DNA of 64,000 bases from CADCWK01 sp035944555 (GTDB lineage: Bacteria > Chloroflexota > Chloroflexia > Thermomicrobiales > UBA6265). Position 1 is the stretch's first letter. Each line of letters opens with the position of its first letter. A program made the translations under genes and the position numbers. Of this stretch, positions 1-8,757 are shown piece by piece. The notes beneath the pieces are model-generated. The model saw only the letters and a program-made list of their open reading frames with translations. It was not told the DNA's origin and searched no databases. The stretch is taken from NCBI GenBank assembly GCA_035944555.1, contig DASZAY010000022.1, positions 101,264 to 165,263 on the forward strand, in the 5' to 3' direction.

Positions 1-228
1 ATCGCCGCGCTGGTCGCGCCATTCCCGTACGAGGGCGAGTCGCTGACCATCGGCTGCGGGCTCGGGCTGGTCATGCTGGAACACCCCGACCACACGGTCG
101 CGTCCCTGCTGGCGGCGGCTGACGCGGCGCTGTACCGGGCCAAGGCACGACGCGACGGCCACCCCGAGATTGGCCGGGACGAGCCGGCTCCCCTGGTATC
201 CCCCACCGGCCAGGATGGGATGCCGTAG
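1..228 (+). CDS. GGDEF-domain protein (diguanylate cyclase), C-terminal fragment
   Basis: The window opens inside this gene; 75 codons remain before a TAG stop. The visible part has the end of a GGDEF domain: a strand-like LTIGCGLGLV segment, then LLAAADAALYRAKARRDG, the usual 'AD.ALY.AK..G' helix that closes the domain. GGDEF enzymes make cyclic di-GMP from two GTP in the cytoplasm. The catalytic GG(D/E)EF loop and any sensor domain lie upstream and cannot be seen, so activity cannot be judged. About 25 low-complexity residues follow the domain and no EAL domain is attached. A hairpin at 347-380 probably terminates the transcript. Confidence 0.85.
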   Translation: MAALVAPFPYEGESLTIGCGLGLVMLEHPDHTVASLLAAADAALYRAKARRDGHPEIGRDEPAPLVSPTGQDGMP

Positions 229-550
229 CCGGAGGACACCAGGATCGCCTCCCGGCATGGTTGCCGACCGCCGAACGGCTGATGCCGATTGTACGGAACG
301 GCGAATTAGCCGTAACGTTGCATCGACCAGCAACGGTTACCATAAGAGGACATCCGGTCGAACACGTCGCCGGATGTCCTTCGTCCACGCTGGTCGTTGA
401 CTGCGCGGCGATCCCGGACCACCGCGCGGTGGTTCCCCGCGCCCCTCGCTGACGATCTGGCATGGCGCCTGAGCCCCGGCACAACGGGCTGCAGCGGAGC
501 GCAACGAGCGCGCCCCGCCGAAGTCTGGCCGGTCACCGGACAGGAAACTC
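229..550 (+). promoter_or_regulatory. Gap before the sugar ABC operon with a possible operator at 312-340
   Basis: This 322-bp gap separates the GGDEF gene from the importer operon. It holds a near-palindrome at 312-340 (GTAACGTTG, then CAACGGTTAC after 10 nt, one bulged base) and the terminator hairpin at 347-380. The repeat has CG-centred half-sites like those bound by LacI-family regulators, which would suit a sugar importer, but no regulator gene is adjacent and this is only inference. I saw no convincing small gene here. Confidence 0.35.
347..380 (+). terminator. Rho-independent-type hairpin
   Basis: Arms AGGACATCCGG (347-357) and CCGGATGTCCT (370-380) form an 11-bp perfect stem with a 12-nt loop, followed by TTCGTCC. 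It lies 118 bp past the GGDEF gene. The T-run is weak. Confidence 0.55.
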
Positions 551-1840
551 ATGAATACACGCTGGCGTGTACGTCTGCTTCCCCTGGCGGCGACCCCGTT
601 GCTGCTGACCGGATGCACGGTCCCGGCACAGTTCCGCAGTCGGTCTGACCCGGATGCCGTCACCCTCTGGTACTGGAATCGCTCGATCGAGCCGGAGCTC
701 TTCCGCCAGTACGAGCGCGACCACCCCGGCGTCCGGATCGACGATCAGATTATCGGTGGTGATTACTCGGCCAAGCTCCGGACCGTGCTGGCCGGACAGA
801 CGGCCATCCCCGACATCGTGGCCTTCAACGACAACATCGCGACGTACTTCCGGGCCGAGGAGCAGTTTGCCGACCTGTACGAGTACGGGCTGGGCGAGGT
901 CGAGAACCAGTATCTCGGATGGAAGTGGGGCGCCGGCGTGACGCCCAGCGGCAAGCTGATGGGCTTTCCGATGGATACGGGCCCAATCGCGCTGTTCTAC
1001 CGGGCCGACCTCTTCGAGCAGGCCGGACTGCCAAGCGACCCGGACGAGGTTTCGGCTCGAATGTCGACCTGGGAGGATTTCTACGCCGCCGGACAGCAGC
1101 TCCAGTCCGCCATCCCCGGCACGTTCCTCCTGGACAGCGCCAACGAGGTCTACATCTCCAGTCTGCGGCAGAGTGCGGACTACTACGTCACGCGGGACGA
1201 TCTCTACATCGGCGACGGCGAGTCGGTACGCCGGTCGTGGAACCTTGGCGTCCAGGCGGCACAGCTCGGCGTGGTCGCCCGGACCAATACCTTCACCAGC
1301 GACTGGAGCGCCGCCGCGACCACCGGCGCCCTGGCGACGTTCGTCAATGCCGTCTGGATGAAGGCGGTCCTCGCCGATTCGGCGGCGGACACAGCGGGAC
1401 GCTGGCGCGTAGCGCAGGCGCCGGGCGGCGCCGGCAACCGGGGCGGGTCATTCCTCGGCGTGACGCAGGCCAGTCAGAAGAAGGAGCTGGCCGCCGACAT
1501 CATCCGCTCCATCCAGTCGCCGGCCGGGCAGGTCGTGGGCTACACGTCCCTCGACCTCTACCCAGCCGCCCCGGCCGCGCTCACGGACCCGGCGCTGCAG
1601 CAGCCGGAGAAGTTCTACGGAGGCCAGAATACCAACGAGGTCTTCGCCATCGCGGCCGAGAACGTCCCTGACTTCTACTACAGCGGCGCGGATGACGTCC
1701 TCCATCCTATCTTCACCGACGAGATGACCAACGTTGCGATCCTCGGCAAGGACCCGGAACAGGCCTGGGCCGACGCCCAGTCACAGGTCCGTCGCGAAGT
1801 GCGCCACAAGATGCCGTGGGTCCGGTTCGAGGAGGCATAG
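551..1840 (+). CDS. ABC transporter sugar-binding lipoprotein
   Basis: A 429-residue family 1 extracellular solute-binding protein. The N-terminus is a lipoprotein signal: Arg-rich start, hydrophobic stretch and lipobox LLTGC, so the mature protein should be lipid-anchored at Cys22 on the outer face of the membrane. The body looks like MalE/UgpB-type proteins (TLWYWNRSIEPELFRQYERD early, and 'MDTGPIALFYRADLFEQAGL' in the hinge region). It captures a substrate, probably a sugar or oligosaccharide, and hands it to the two permeases at 1845 and 2904. AGGAAA precedes the ATG at 551. The substrate cannot be read from sequence. Confidence 0.88.
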   Translation: MNTRWRVRLLPLAATPLLLTGCTVPAQFRSRSDPDAVTLWYWNRSIEPELFRQYERDHPGVRIDDQIIGGDYSAKLRTVLAGQTAIPDIVAFNDNIATYFRAEEQFADLYEYGLGEVENQYLGWKWGAGVTPSGKLMGFPMDTGPIALFYRADLFEQAGLPSDPDEVSARMSTWEDFYAAGQQLQSAIPGTFLLDSANEVYISSLRQSADYYVTRDDLYIGDGESVRRSWNLGVQAAQLGVVARTNTFTSDWSAAATTGALATFVNAVWMKAVLADSAADTAGRWRVAQAPGGAGNRGGSFLGVTQASQKKELAADIIRSIQSPAGQVVGYTSLDLYPAAPAALTDPALQQPEKFYGGQNTNEVFAIAAENVPDFYYSGADDVLHPIFTDEMTNVAILGKDPEQAWADAQSQVRREVRHKMPWVRFEEA

Positions 1841-1844
1841 GTCG

Positions 1845-2816
1845 ATGACGACGACAGACATCTCCCCGGCGGCGCAGCCTGCCGGGACGACGCCGGGCAG
1901 CGGACTCGGGACGATCCAGGAACCGGCGATCAGTGCCCTCACGAAGTTCCGCCAGCGCTACATGGCACAGTACATCGCGATCGCGCCGTTCTATATCCTC
2001 TTTGCCATCTTCGGACTGTTCCCCATCATCTTTGCGCTCTATCTCGCCTTTCAGAACTGGGACGGCATCGCCCCGATGGAATACGTCGGGCTGGCCCAGT
2101 TCGAGTATCTCCTTACGGACCGGCTGTTCTATGACTCGGTTCTCAACACCCTGATCATCTGGGTGCTCTCGACCGTGCCGATGCTGGCCTTCGCGCTGGT
2201 GCTCGCGTTCATGCTCAACCAGTCGATCCGCGGCAAGTCGCTGTACCGGATCGGCTTCTTCATCCCCAACGTGACGTCGATCGTGGCGATCGCGATCGTG
2301 TTCGGCTCGCTGTTCGGCAACCAGTTCGGCCTGATCAATGCCCTGCTCCGATCGATCGGCGCCGACCAGATCGGCTGGTTGACCAGTGACTGGGGCATCA
2401 AGCTCACCGTCGCCGCGATGGTGATCTGGCGATGGACGGGCTACAACGCCATCATCTATCTGGCCGGGTTGCAGGCCATCCCCGACGATCTCTACGACGC
2501 CGCCAAGGTCGACGGCGCCGACACCTGGCGACTGTTCAGGGACATCACCATCCCGCTGCTCCGGCCGGTGATCCTCTTCACGGTCATCACCTCGACCATT
2601 GGCGGGCTGCAGATCTTCACCGAGCCCCAGGTGCTGTTCGGCGACTCCTCCGGCGGCCCCGGGTCGGCCGGGCAGACGATGGTGCTCTACCTCTACGACC
2701 AGGCGTTCGTCCAGAACCAGTTCGGCTACGGCGCCGCCGTCGGATGGGGCATCTTCGTGGTCGTTCTTGCCTTCTCGATCATCAACTGGCGCGTGCTGAA
2801 CCGCCCGGCCGACTAG
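1845..2816 (+). CDS. ABC sugar transporter permease (MalF/UgpA type)
   Basis: A 323-residue inner-membrane permease with about six hydrophobic segments. The EAA loop is clear (DAAKVDGADTWRLFRDITIPLLRP, in the form D-A-A-x-x-D-G-A), which docks onto the ATPase. I start it at ATG 1845, 4 nt after the stop of the binding protein. The open frame runs further upstream but there overlaps the binding-protein gene, and family members begin with a short cytoplasmic tail such as MTTTDISPAAQ. It would form the channel with the permease at 2904. Confidence 0.88.
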   Translation: MTTTDISPAAQPAGTTPGSGLGTIQEPAISALTKFRQRYMAQYIAIAPFYILFAIFGLFPIIFALYLAFQNWDGIAPMEYVGLAQFEYLLTDRLFYDSVLNTLIIWVLSTVPMLAFALVLAFMLNQSIRGKSLYRIGFFIPNVTSIVAIAIVFGSLFGNQFGLINALLRSIGADQIGWLTSDWGIKLTVAAMVIWRWTGYNAIIYLAGLQAIPDDLYDAAKVDGADTWRLFRDITIPLLRPVILFTVITSTIGGLQIFTEPQVLFGDSSGGPGSAGQTMVLYLYDQAFVQNQFGYGAAVGWGIFVVVLAFSIINWRVLNRPAD

Positions 2817-2903
2817 TCACGCGCAACCACGCATCGTGGCTGTCGCGCCCATACCTCACCCTACCCAACGCCACGCGCCGTCGCGTAGCCCCGGAGTCTG
2901 CCC

Positions 2904-3731
2904 ATGCATCGCCTGACCCCCGGTAAGGTCGTCTTTCACGTCGTGCTGCTGCTCGGTGTGCTGATCTCGCTGTTCCCGTTCTACTGGCTGCTCGTGATGG
3001 CCACGGGGACGGAGACTGATATCTATGCCTATCCCCCGCGGCTGATTCCTGGCGGCCACCTGATCGACAACATCAACACGGTCCGCGACGCGGTGAACCT
3101 GCCGCTGGCCTTCCTGAATACGGTCATCGTCGCCGTGCTGACGACAGCACTGACCCTGTTCTTCTCGTCGCTGGCCGGGTTCACCTTCGCCCGGTTCCGC
3201 TTCCCGGGTCGCAACGTGCTATTCGTGCTGCTGCTCCTCACCATGGCGCTGCCGTCCCAGCTGGGCACGATCCCGAGCTTCGTGATCATGTCGGAGCTCC
3301 AGTGGGTCGGCACGCTCCAGGCGCTGATCGTGCCCGGCGTCGCCGGAGCATTCGGCATCTTCTGGATGCGGCAGTTCGCACTCGGCGCCATCCCGCAGGA
3401 CCTGGTCGATGCGGGCCGGGTCGACGGCTGCAACTACTGGCAGCTCTACACCAACGTCGCGCTGCCGCTGCTCCGGCCGGCGCTGGCCTTCCTCGGAATC
3501 TTCACCTTCATCACCACCTGGAACGACTACTTCTGGCCGCTGATCGTGCTGGTCAACCCGGACGTGATGACACTGCAGGTCGCGCTGTCCCAGCTCCAGG
3601 GCGTCTATGAGACGGACTACGCCGCGGTCATGGCCGGGACGCTGATCTCGACCCTACCGCTGATCGTGATCTTCATCCTTGGCGCCCGCCACTTCATCGG
3701 CAACATCGCCGCCGGAGCGCTCAAGGCCTAA
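2904..3731 (+). CDS. ABC sugar transporter permease (MalG/UgpE type)
   Basis: A 275-residue second permease with six predicted TM segments and an EAA loop (DAGRVDGCNYWQLYTNVALPLLRP). It is the partner of the permease ending at 2816, 87 bp upstream. No ATPase gene follows; the operon stops at a strong hairpin. This is common for CUT1 importers, which share one MsmK/UgpC-type ATPase encoded elsewhere, so the importer is probably functional. Confidence 0.88.
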   Translation: MHRLTPGKVVFHVVLLLGVLISLFPFYWLLVMATGTETDIYAYPPRLIPGGHLIDNINTVRDAVNLPLAFLNTVIVAVLTTALTLFFSSLAGFTFARFRFPGRNVLFVLLLLTMALPSQLGTIPSFVIMSELQWVGTLQALIVPGVAGAFGIFWMRQFALGAIPQDLVDAGRVDGCNYWQLYTNVALPLLRPALAFLGIFTFITTWNDYFWPLIVLVNPDVMTLQVALSQLQGVYETDYAAVMAGTLISTLPLIVIFILGARHFIGNIAAGALKA

Positions 3732-3754
3732 CGCCGCGGCCGCCGGGACCGAGA

Positions 3755-3792
3755 GGAGGACGACCACCGCGGGAAACCGGTGGTCGTCCTCC
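3755..3792. terminator. Strong hairpin terminator, probably bidirectional
   Basis: Arms GGAGGACGACCACCG (3755-3769) and CGGTGGTCGTCCTCC (3778-3792) form a perfect 15-bp stem with an 8-nt loop. It lies between the end of the importer operon and the 3' end of the convergent epimerase gene. Confidence 0.8.
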
Positions 3793-3817
3793 GGTCCATG
3801 CCTCTGGCAGCGACGGC

Positions 3818-4762
3818 TCATCCCCGGTCCCGGGCGAACCAGTCCAGCGTCTCGCGAATGGCGTCCGGGTAGGGCGTCGGGTGGAAGGGGCCGAACGCCT
3901 GCTGGAACCGGGACGTGTCCGCGACGAAGGGCTGCGTGAGCTGGTAGGAGATCTCCCGCGATTCCCGGACGTACGACGAGAACAGGCCGACCAGCCGCAG
4001 CATGGCCGGGGAGGTGGCGGCGACCTTCGCGGGCCGCTCCAGCCCGGCGAAGACCAGCTCCAGAAACGCCCGCACGGACGTCGGCTCCGCGGCGGGCAGA
4101 TGCCAGACCTGCCCGTCCGCCTCGGGGCGCTCGCCAAGGATGACCAGCGCGCGGGCCATGTCGGGGAGATAGTTGAACTGGTGCGTGACGTCGAGCGGAC
4201 CCGGCCAGCGGACCGTCTTTCCCGTCAGCGCCGCCCGGAAGACGATGTCGCCGGCGATCGTCGCCGTACCGCCGGGTCCGAAGTAGTCCGATGACCGCCC
4301 GATCGCGACGGACAGCCGACCGGCCTCGTGCTCCTCCATCAGCCGCCGGGCCATCCCGATCCTGACCTGGCCCTTGCGGCTGGTCGCCTGCTCGGGGGTC
4401 GCCTCGGACATCGGTCCCGCGGTCGGTCCGTACATATAGAGATTGTCGGCGAAGACGAGCCGGGCGCCGGCGGCCGTGGCGCCGGCGATGACCGCCTCCG
4501 TCATGGTCGGGAACTCCTGCTCCCAGCGGGAGTAGGCCGGCTGGGCGGCGTGATAGACGACCCCGGCTCCGGCGCAGGCGGCGATGGCGCCGGCACTGGT
4601 CGAGACATCGGCGCGGAGTCGCTCGACACCGTCGGGCACGCGCGCGCCGTTGCCCCGGCTCACGGCACGGACCCGGAGCCCGCGCGCGACGAGATGCCGA
4701 ACGATCGCCGAGCCGGTCCCACCCGTCGCACCGAGCACGACGTGTAGCGGTCTGCTGTCCAT
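3818..4762 (-). CDS. NAD(P)-dependent epimerase/dehydratase (SDR, extended)
   Basis: A 314-residue extended SDR-family protein. The start MDSRPLHVVLGATGGTGSAI places the Rossmann GxxGxxG motif at once (GATGGTG), so I start at the ATG at 4762; the longer open frame upstream has no family-like sequence. 'DNLYMYGP' corresponds to the active-site strand of sugar epimerases and DFR-like enzymes, but the classic YxxxK pair is not clean, so the substrate is open. The start is a weak translation site. An operator copy at 4890-4912 suggests control by the MerR protein encoded just upstream (4911-5810), with which it forms a regulator-target pair. Confidence 0.8.
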   Translation of the reverse strand: MDSRPLHVVLGATGGTGSAIVRHLVARGLRVRAVSRGNGARVPDGVERLRADVSTSAGAIAACAGAGVVYHAAQPAYSRWEQEFPTMTEAVIAGATAAGARLVFADNLYMYGPTAGPMSEATPEQATSRKGQVRIGMARRLMEEHEAGRLSVAIGRSSDYFGPGGTATIAGDIVFRAALTGKTVRWPGPLDVTHQFNYLPDMARALVILGERPEADGQVWHLPAAEPTSVRAFLELVFAGLERPAKVAATSPAMLRLVGLFSSYVRESREISYQLTQPFVADTSRFQQAFGPFHPTPYPDAIRETLDWFARDRG

Positions 4763-4889
4763 GAATGGTTGTCCCGTCGTCGATCCGGACCGGTCCAGGT
4801 CTGGTCTGGCTGTACGGGCCGGGTTCGCGCGGTGGCGGTCACCCTGACGCCGTCCGCGACCGGATCCCCGACCGCCGCTGACGACGGTA

Positions 4890-4912
4890 GACCCTGCCAC
4901 GGTGAGAGGGTC
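4890..4912 (-). promoter_or_regulatory. MerR-type operator in front of the epimerase gene
   Basis: A 23-bp imperfect palindrome, arms GACCCTGCCAC and GTGAGAGGGTC around a central G, two mismatches. It overlaps the last codon of the MerR gene and lies 128 bp upstream of the epimerase start. The same 23-bp architecture and GACCCT end recur at 5852-5874 before the MerR gene itself. Confidence 0.6.
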
Positions 4913-5810
4913 AAGCGGGCAGCGGGACATCCAGCCGGCGGATGTTCGCCGCGGAATCGGCCAGCGGGACCTGGAGCTCGACGACGAAGGCACCGAGGTT
5001 CTCCGGGTTCCGGTCGACGTGGTCGTTCTCCCGGCCGAACAGGTGGACCTCCCGGAACGGGCCGGAGGTCGCGAGGCCGTTGGCACCGACCCACGTGTAC
5101 AGGGCGGAGATCGCCAACGGGATGTCGTAGGCACTCCCGCTGTGGACCACCGTCGCCATCGCCGGGGTCGCCGGCAACTCCCGGAGCGTCAGCCGATCGG
5201 CGCCGATCCGGAGTGGCGTCCCGGGGATTGCGCTGATCGCGACCGCCGTCTCGGTGTCGATGTCCCGGTCCAGGTATTCGACGTCGTGATAGAACGCGTA
5301 CTCCGGTAGCGCCGGCTCGATCCCGTTCCGGGCGAGCCCCTCGTACAGCTCGTCGTAGAGGGCGCAGCGGTACATCGCCATCGCGGACACGTCGGGCACG
5401 ATCGCCCGGGTCGACGCGATCGGCTGGGCCGGGACGTCCTTGACGACGACGTCATATGGGGACGGCTTGCCCTCCGTCTCGATCTGGCGGAGACGGGCCT
5501 CGACCCGTGCCAGCCACAGCCGGCCCTCTTTCAGTTGCCGCTCCAGGTCGGCGCGCCGGATCGCCAGCATGCCGTGGAACTCGGCGACGGGCAGATCGTC
5601 CGCTAGGAGCCGCGTGATCTGCCCAAGCGACAGGCCGAGATCACGCAGGGCCAGGATCCGGTTCAGCCGGGACAGCTGGTCGATCGAGTAGTACCGGTAG
5701 CCGGTCTGATCATCGATCCCGGCCGGCCGGAGGATCCCGATGGCGTCGTAGTGGCGGAGCATCCGGATCGAGATCTGGGCTAGCCGCGAGAATTCACCGA
5801 TCCTGAGCAT
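4911..5810 (-). CDS. MerR-family transcriptional regulator with GyrI-like effector domain
   Basis: A 299-residue regulator. The N-terminal MerR helix-turn-helix is plain (MLRIGEFSRLAQISIRMLRHY, then GYRYYSIDQLSRLNRIL), followed by a helical linker to about residue 115 and a C-terminal effector-binding domain of the GyrI/BmrR type that probably senses a small hydrophobic molecule. I start at the ATG at 5810 because TGGAGGCGGC lies directly before it and the family starts with MLRIGEF. The protein should bind the 23-bp palindromes at 5852-5874 and 4890-4912 and twist the promoter into an active form when bound to ligand. Confidence 0.88.
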   Translation of the reverse strand: MLRIGEFSRLAQISIRMLRHYDAIGILRPAGIDDQTGYRYYSIDQLSRLNRILALRDLGLSLGQITRLLADDLPVAEFHGMLAIRRADLERQLKEGRLWLARVEARLRQIETEGKPSPYDVVVKDVPAQPIASTRAIVPDVSAMAMYRCALYDELYEGLARNGIEPALPEYAFYHDVEYLDRDIDTETAVAISAIPGTPLRIGADRLTLRELPATPAMATVVHSGSAYDIPLAISALYTWVGANGLATSGPFREVHLFGRENDHVDRNPENLGAFVVELQVPLADSAANIRRLDVPLPA

Positions 5811-5851
5811 GCCGCCTCCATTGACCGGACCCATGTCGTCCCGGAGAGATA

Positions 5852-5874
5852 GACCCTCACACGGTGTGAGAGTC
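5852..5874 (-). promoter_or_regulatory. MerR-type autoregulatory operator
   Basis: A 23-bp palindrome, arms GACCCTCACAC and GTGTGAGAGTC around a central G, one mismatch. It sits 42 bp upstream of the MerR gene start, as expected for a MerR operator embedded in a promoter spacer. Confidence 0.7.
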
Positions 5875-6086
5875 AACCCCTCACGGATGGTCGATCGCGC
5901 CCGGTACCGGCGCCTGGAACCAGGATCCGCGACCCACGGTCCAGCCAGGCTGGATCAGACCGAGGTCAGGGAGACATCCGAACGACCAGAAACCCGGCGG
6001 ATGATGCCACGCCCAACCACTGGCACGGCCCGAACATTGCGTCCGGCTCATCATCCACGCGACCACCCACACGGAAGGACCTCCTC

Positions 6087-7349
6087 TTGCCTGCGATCCC
6101 CGAAGCCAGCGGCCTGGACCAGACCCTGCCATTCATCCGCGACCCGTACTTCTACATCTCCACGACAGCCGCCCGGCTTGGCACCGATGCCTTCCAGGTC
6201 CGGTTGCTGGGCCGGCCGAGCGTCTGCCTGACGGGACCAGAAGCGGCGCGGTTCCACTCCGACACCACGAAGTTCTTCCGCGAGGGCGCGATGCCGCGGG
6301 TGGTCGCGACCCCGCTGCTGGGGCAGGGTGGGGTCCAGGGGCTGGACGATGAGGCCCACCGCCACCGGAAGGCGATGCTGATGTCGTTGGTCCCGCGGGA
6401 CAGCGTCGAGACGATCGCAGAGCGGACCCGCGCCGCCTGGAGGATGCGCGCCGCAGGCTGGCCGGGCCGGAACCGGGTGACGCTCTACGACGAGGCGAAA
6501 TGGGTGATCACCCGGGCGGTCTGCGACTGGGCCGGTGTGCCGCTGGCCGAGGACGAGGTCAGCACCCGTGCCGACCAGATGAGCGCCAGGTACGAGGGGG
6601 CGGGCGTCGTCGGGCTGCCGCACCTTCGCGCCCGGCGCATGAAGGCGGTCACCGAGCAGTGGATCATGGAGCATATCGAGGCTGTCCGGTCGGGCCGCCT
6701 CGAGGTCCCGGAGCAGACGGCACTGCACACCCTGGCGATGCACCGCCAGCTCGACGGGACACTGCTCGACGCGCGGCCCGCCGCGACCGATCTGCTCAGC
6801 GTCCTCCGCCCGACGGTGGCGGTTTCCGTCTGGGTGATGTTCGCCGCCCACGCGCTCCATCACCATCCGGCCGTCCGGGCCCGGCTGCTGGCGGGCGACG
6901 AGCAGGACCTGGAGCGCTTCGTCCAGGAGGTCCGACGCGTCTACCCGTTCTTCCCGGTCACGGCCGCCCGCGCCCGCGACGACCTCGAATGGAATGGCGT
7001 CCCGATCCGTAAGGGACAACGGGTGATCCTCGATCTGTACGGGACCAATCATCACGCCGGGACGTGGCCCAACCCGGACACGTTTGACCCCGAGCGGTTC
7101 CGCTCGTGGGATGGCGATCCCAACACGTTCATCCCGCAGGGGGCAGGCGACGCCTGGGTCGGCCACCGCTGCGCCGGGGAAGGGATCACCGTCGCGCTGA
7201 CAGCGGTGTCGACCGACTTCCTGCTCCGCAAGGTGCGCTATGACGTGCCACCCCAGGACCTCGCCGTCGATTACCGGCGCCTGCCGGGGATGATCCGGAG
7301 CCGGATGGTCGTCACCAATGCCCGTCCTGCGGACGTAGTCCCCGCCTGA
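6087..7349 (+). CDS. CYP152-family fatty acid peroxygenase (cytochrome P450)
   Basis: A 420-residue P450 very close to the CYP152 group (P450 BSbeta, SPalpha, OleT). These use hydrogen peroxide directly, without redox partners, to hydroxylate or decarboxylate fatty acids. Diagnostic residues are visible: Arg241-Pro242 in 'LRPTVAVSVWV' (carboxylate-binding Arg of the family), heme ligand Cys362 in 'GHRCAGEGIT', and 'DLYGTNH'. Gln84 occupies the position that is Gln in the hydroxylases BSbeta and SPalpha and His in the decarboxylase OleT, so hydroxylation is the likelier reaction. The start is TTG with GGAAGGA 7 nt upstream. It stands alone. Confidence 0.9.
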   Translation: MPAIPEASGLDQTLPFIRDPYFYISTTAARLGTDAFQVRLLGRPSVCLTGPEAARFHSDTTKFFREGAMPRVVATPLLGQGGVQGLDDEAHRHRKAMLMSLVPRDSVETIAERTRAAWRMRAAGWPGRNRVTLYDEAKWVITRAVCDWAGVPLAEDEVSTRADQMSARYEGAGVVGLPHLRARRMKAVTEQWIMEHIEAVRSGRLEVPEQTALHTLAMHRQLDGTLLDARPAATDLLSVLRPTVAVSVWVMFAAHALHHHPAVRARLLAGDEQDLERFVQEVRRVYPFFPVTAARARDDLEWNGVPIRKGQRVILDLYGTNHHAGTWPNPDTFDPERFRSWDGDPNTFIPQGAGDAWVGHRCAGEGITVALTAVSTDFLLRKVRYDVPPQDLAVDYRRLPGMIRSRMVVTNARPADVVPA

Positions 7350-7397
7350 CGGGCACCCGTCCGGGCCGTCCGTCAGTGAGTCCGGGTGGTGATCAGA

Positions 7398-7682
7398 TCA
7401 CTCAGAGATCCCGGTGATCTTTTCCACCGGCAACTGCTCGTTGTCGACCGCCGGAACGGCGTCGGCCCCCAGCCGCACGTTGATCGCCCGGGCGTGCTCG
7501 TCCGGGTGATCGCCCTGGGCGTGCTCCTCCGTATCGAAATCGACCGGCGTGCCGGGGGCCAGTTCCTCGTACTCCGTCCCGCTCAGTGCGCTCTGGTGGA
7601 AGAAGTATTCCTCGCCGTTCGGTCCGGTGATGAAGCCGAACCTGCCCTCGGTATCCAGGCGATCCACGTAGCCGCTCAGCAT
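7398..7682 (-). CDS. Cold-shock-domain protein
   Basis: A 94-residue protein with an N-terminal cold-shock (OB) fold: MLSGYVDRLDTEGRFGFI holds the RNP1-like GRFGFI, and EEYFFHQSAL is the RNP2-like strand. These aromatic patches bind single-stranded nucleic acid. About 30 acidic residues follow the domain, an extension absent from classic 67-70-residue CspA proteins. GGAGG lies 6 nt before the ATG at 7682, and this overrides the longer open frame upstream. Confidence 0.85.
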   Translation of the reverse strand: MLSGYVDRLDTEGRFGFITGPNGEEYFFHQSALSGTEYEELAPGTPVDFDTEEHAQGDHPDEHARAINVRLGADAVPAVDNEQLPVEKITGISE

Positions 7683-7707
7683 CGTCCATCCTCCCTGTAG
7701 GGAAAGG

Positions 7708-7746
7708 GTCGAGCCCTGTTCCCGCATCTCGGGAACAGGGCTCGAC
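7708..7746 (-). terminator. Perfect 17-bp hairpin after the APH-fold gene
   Basis: Arms GTCGAGCCCTGTTCCCG (7708-7724) and CGGGAACAGGGCTCGAC (7730-7746) with a 5-nt loop, then CCTTTCCC on the minus strand. It lies 22 nt past the stop of the phosphotransferase gene and about 25 nt before the cold-shock gene, so it probably insulates the two. Confidence 0.75.
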
Positions 7747-7768
7747 GACGCAGAGCCGGGGCCAACCC

Positions 7769-8668
7769 CTATCCACCCCACGACGTGACATACATGTCCC
7801 GGAAATCCCTCGCGGATTGCACCTTGGTCTGGAGCGCGTCGACCGGTTCGGCTCGTGGATCGACCCGCACCCGGTGGAGTGCGGCCTGGAGTTGCACGCC
7901 GAGGATCCGGGCTTCCGCGGAGTGGTCGTTCGGGAACGGGCCTACCGTCCTGTAGCCAGCCAGGACCGTGGGAACAGCGGCCAGCGGGAGCCTCGCCAGG
8001 TCCCAGGCAGGGTCCAGCCAGCCAGCCCCCGACCAGTCCACCAGGCCACGGAACACGCAGGTATGGGCATCGACGATCATGTTGGACGCGTTGACATCCC
8101 CATGACAGAACGCGACCCGGTGGGACGCGATGACCAGTGGCATGACGTGATCCAGGGTGGCACGGAACCAGTCCCGGTCCTCCCGGGGAACATGAGGCAC
8201 GATGGCGTCGCTCGCGAGCCAGGCGCGTGGGTCGAGCTCCGGTGTCTGCTGGAAGCGCCGGAGGTTCGCCAGCCCGTCCTCATCGCCGAGCTGATGGATC
8301 CTCGCCAACTGCTCGCCGAGGGCGTACCAGGCCGCCCCCAACCGAGCGTCGAGGCGCCCCACCTCCTCGGCGGGGACGCCCGGGACGCGGCGATACACGA
8401 CGACGGTGATGTCGGCGTACATCTGCTGGTCATCGACGAGGACGACCGCAGGCGTCGCGATACCAGCCCGCGACGCTACAGCCGCCACCCGGGCACCGGT
8501 CATCGTCGCCTCGCGAGCGACCGCACCGGGACGGGCGACCTTGACGGCGTAGTCGCCGGTACAGATGACGGTCCCGGTCGCGCCGCGGTGAGACGTCGCG
8601 TCGTCGACAGGCAGGTCTAGGCCGTACCCTCGGGCAATCCGCTCGAGGAGATCCGCCGGTTCGGTCAT
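7769..8668 (-). CDS. APH-fold phosphotransferase (aminoglycoside phosphotransferase family)
   Basis: A 299-residue small-molecule kinase of the APH family. Lys43 in DYAVKVA is the nucleotide-contacting lysine, the Brenner-type catalytic loop is HGDVNASN (residues 189-196) with Asp191 as catalytic base and Asn196 as metal ligand, and 'GLVDWSGAGWLDPAWDLA' carries the second metal Asp211. All key residues are intact, so it should be active. The acceptor is unknown: family members act on antibiotics, choline, homoserine or sugars, and nothing here ties it to resistance. I chose the ATG at 8668 since family similarity begins there; the ATG at 8755 adds a non-conserved tail. Confidence 0.82.
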   Translation of the reverse strand: MTEPADLLERIARGYGLDLPVDDATSHRGATGTVICTGDYAVKVARPGAVAREATMTGARVAAVASRAGIATPAVVLVDDQQMYADITVVVYRRVPGVPAEEVGRLDARLGAAWYALGEQLARIHQLGDEDGLANLRRFQQTPELDPRAWLASDAIVPHVPREDRDWFRATLDHVMPLVIASHRVAFCHGDVNASNMIVDAHTCVFRGLVDWSGAGWLDPAWDLARLPLAAVPTVLAGYRTVGPFPNDHSAEARILGVQLQAALHRVRVDPRAEPVDALQTKVQSARDFRDMYVTSWGG

Positions 8669-8757
8669 GGCGACCAGTCCCCTTCGTCGGTCGACGAGGT
8701 GCCCGCCACTGGCCATGGTTGACCGGCAACGCTCGCCGGCGATTCTGCCCGCCAACG

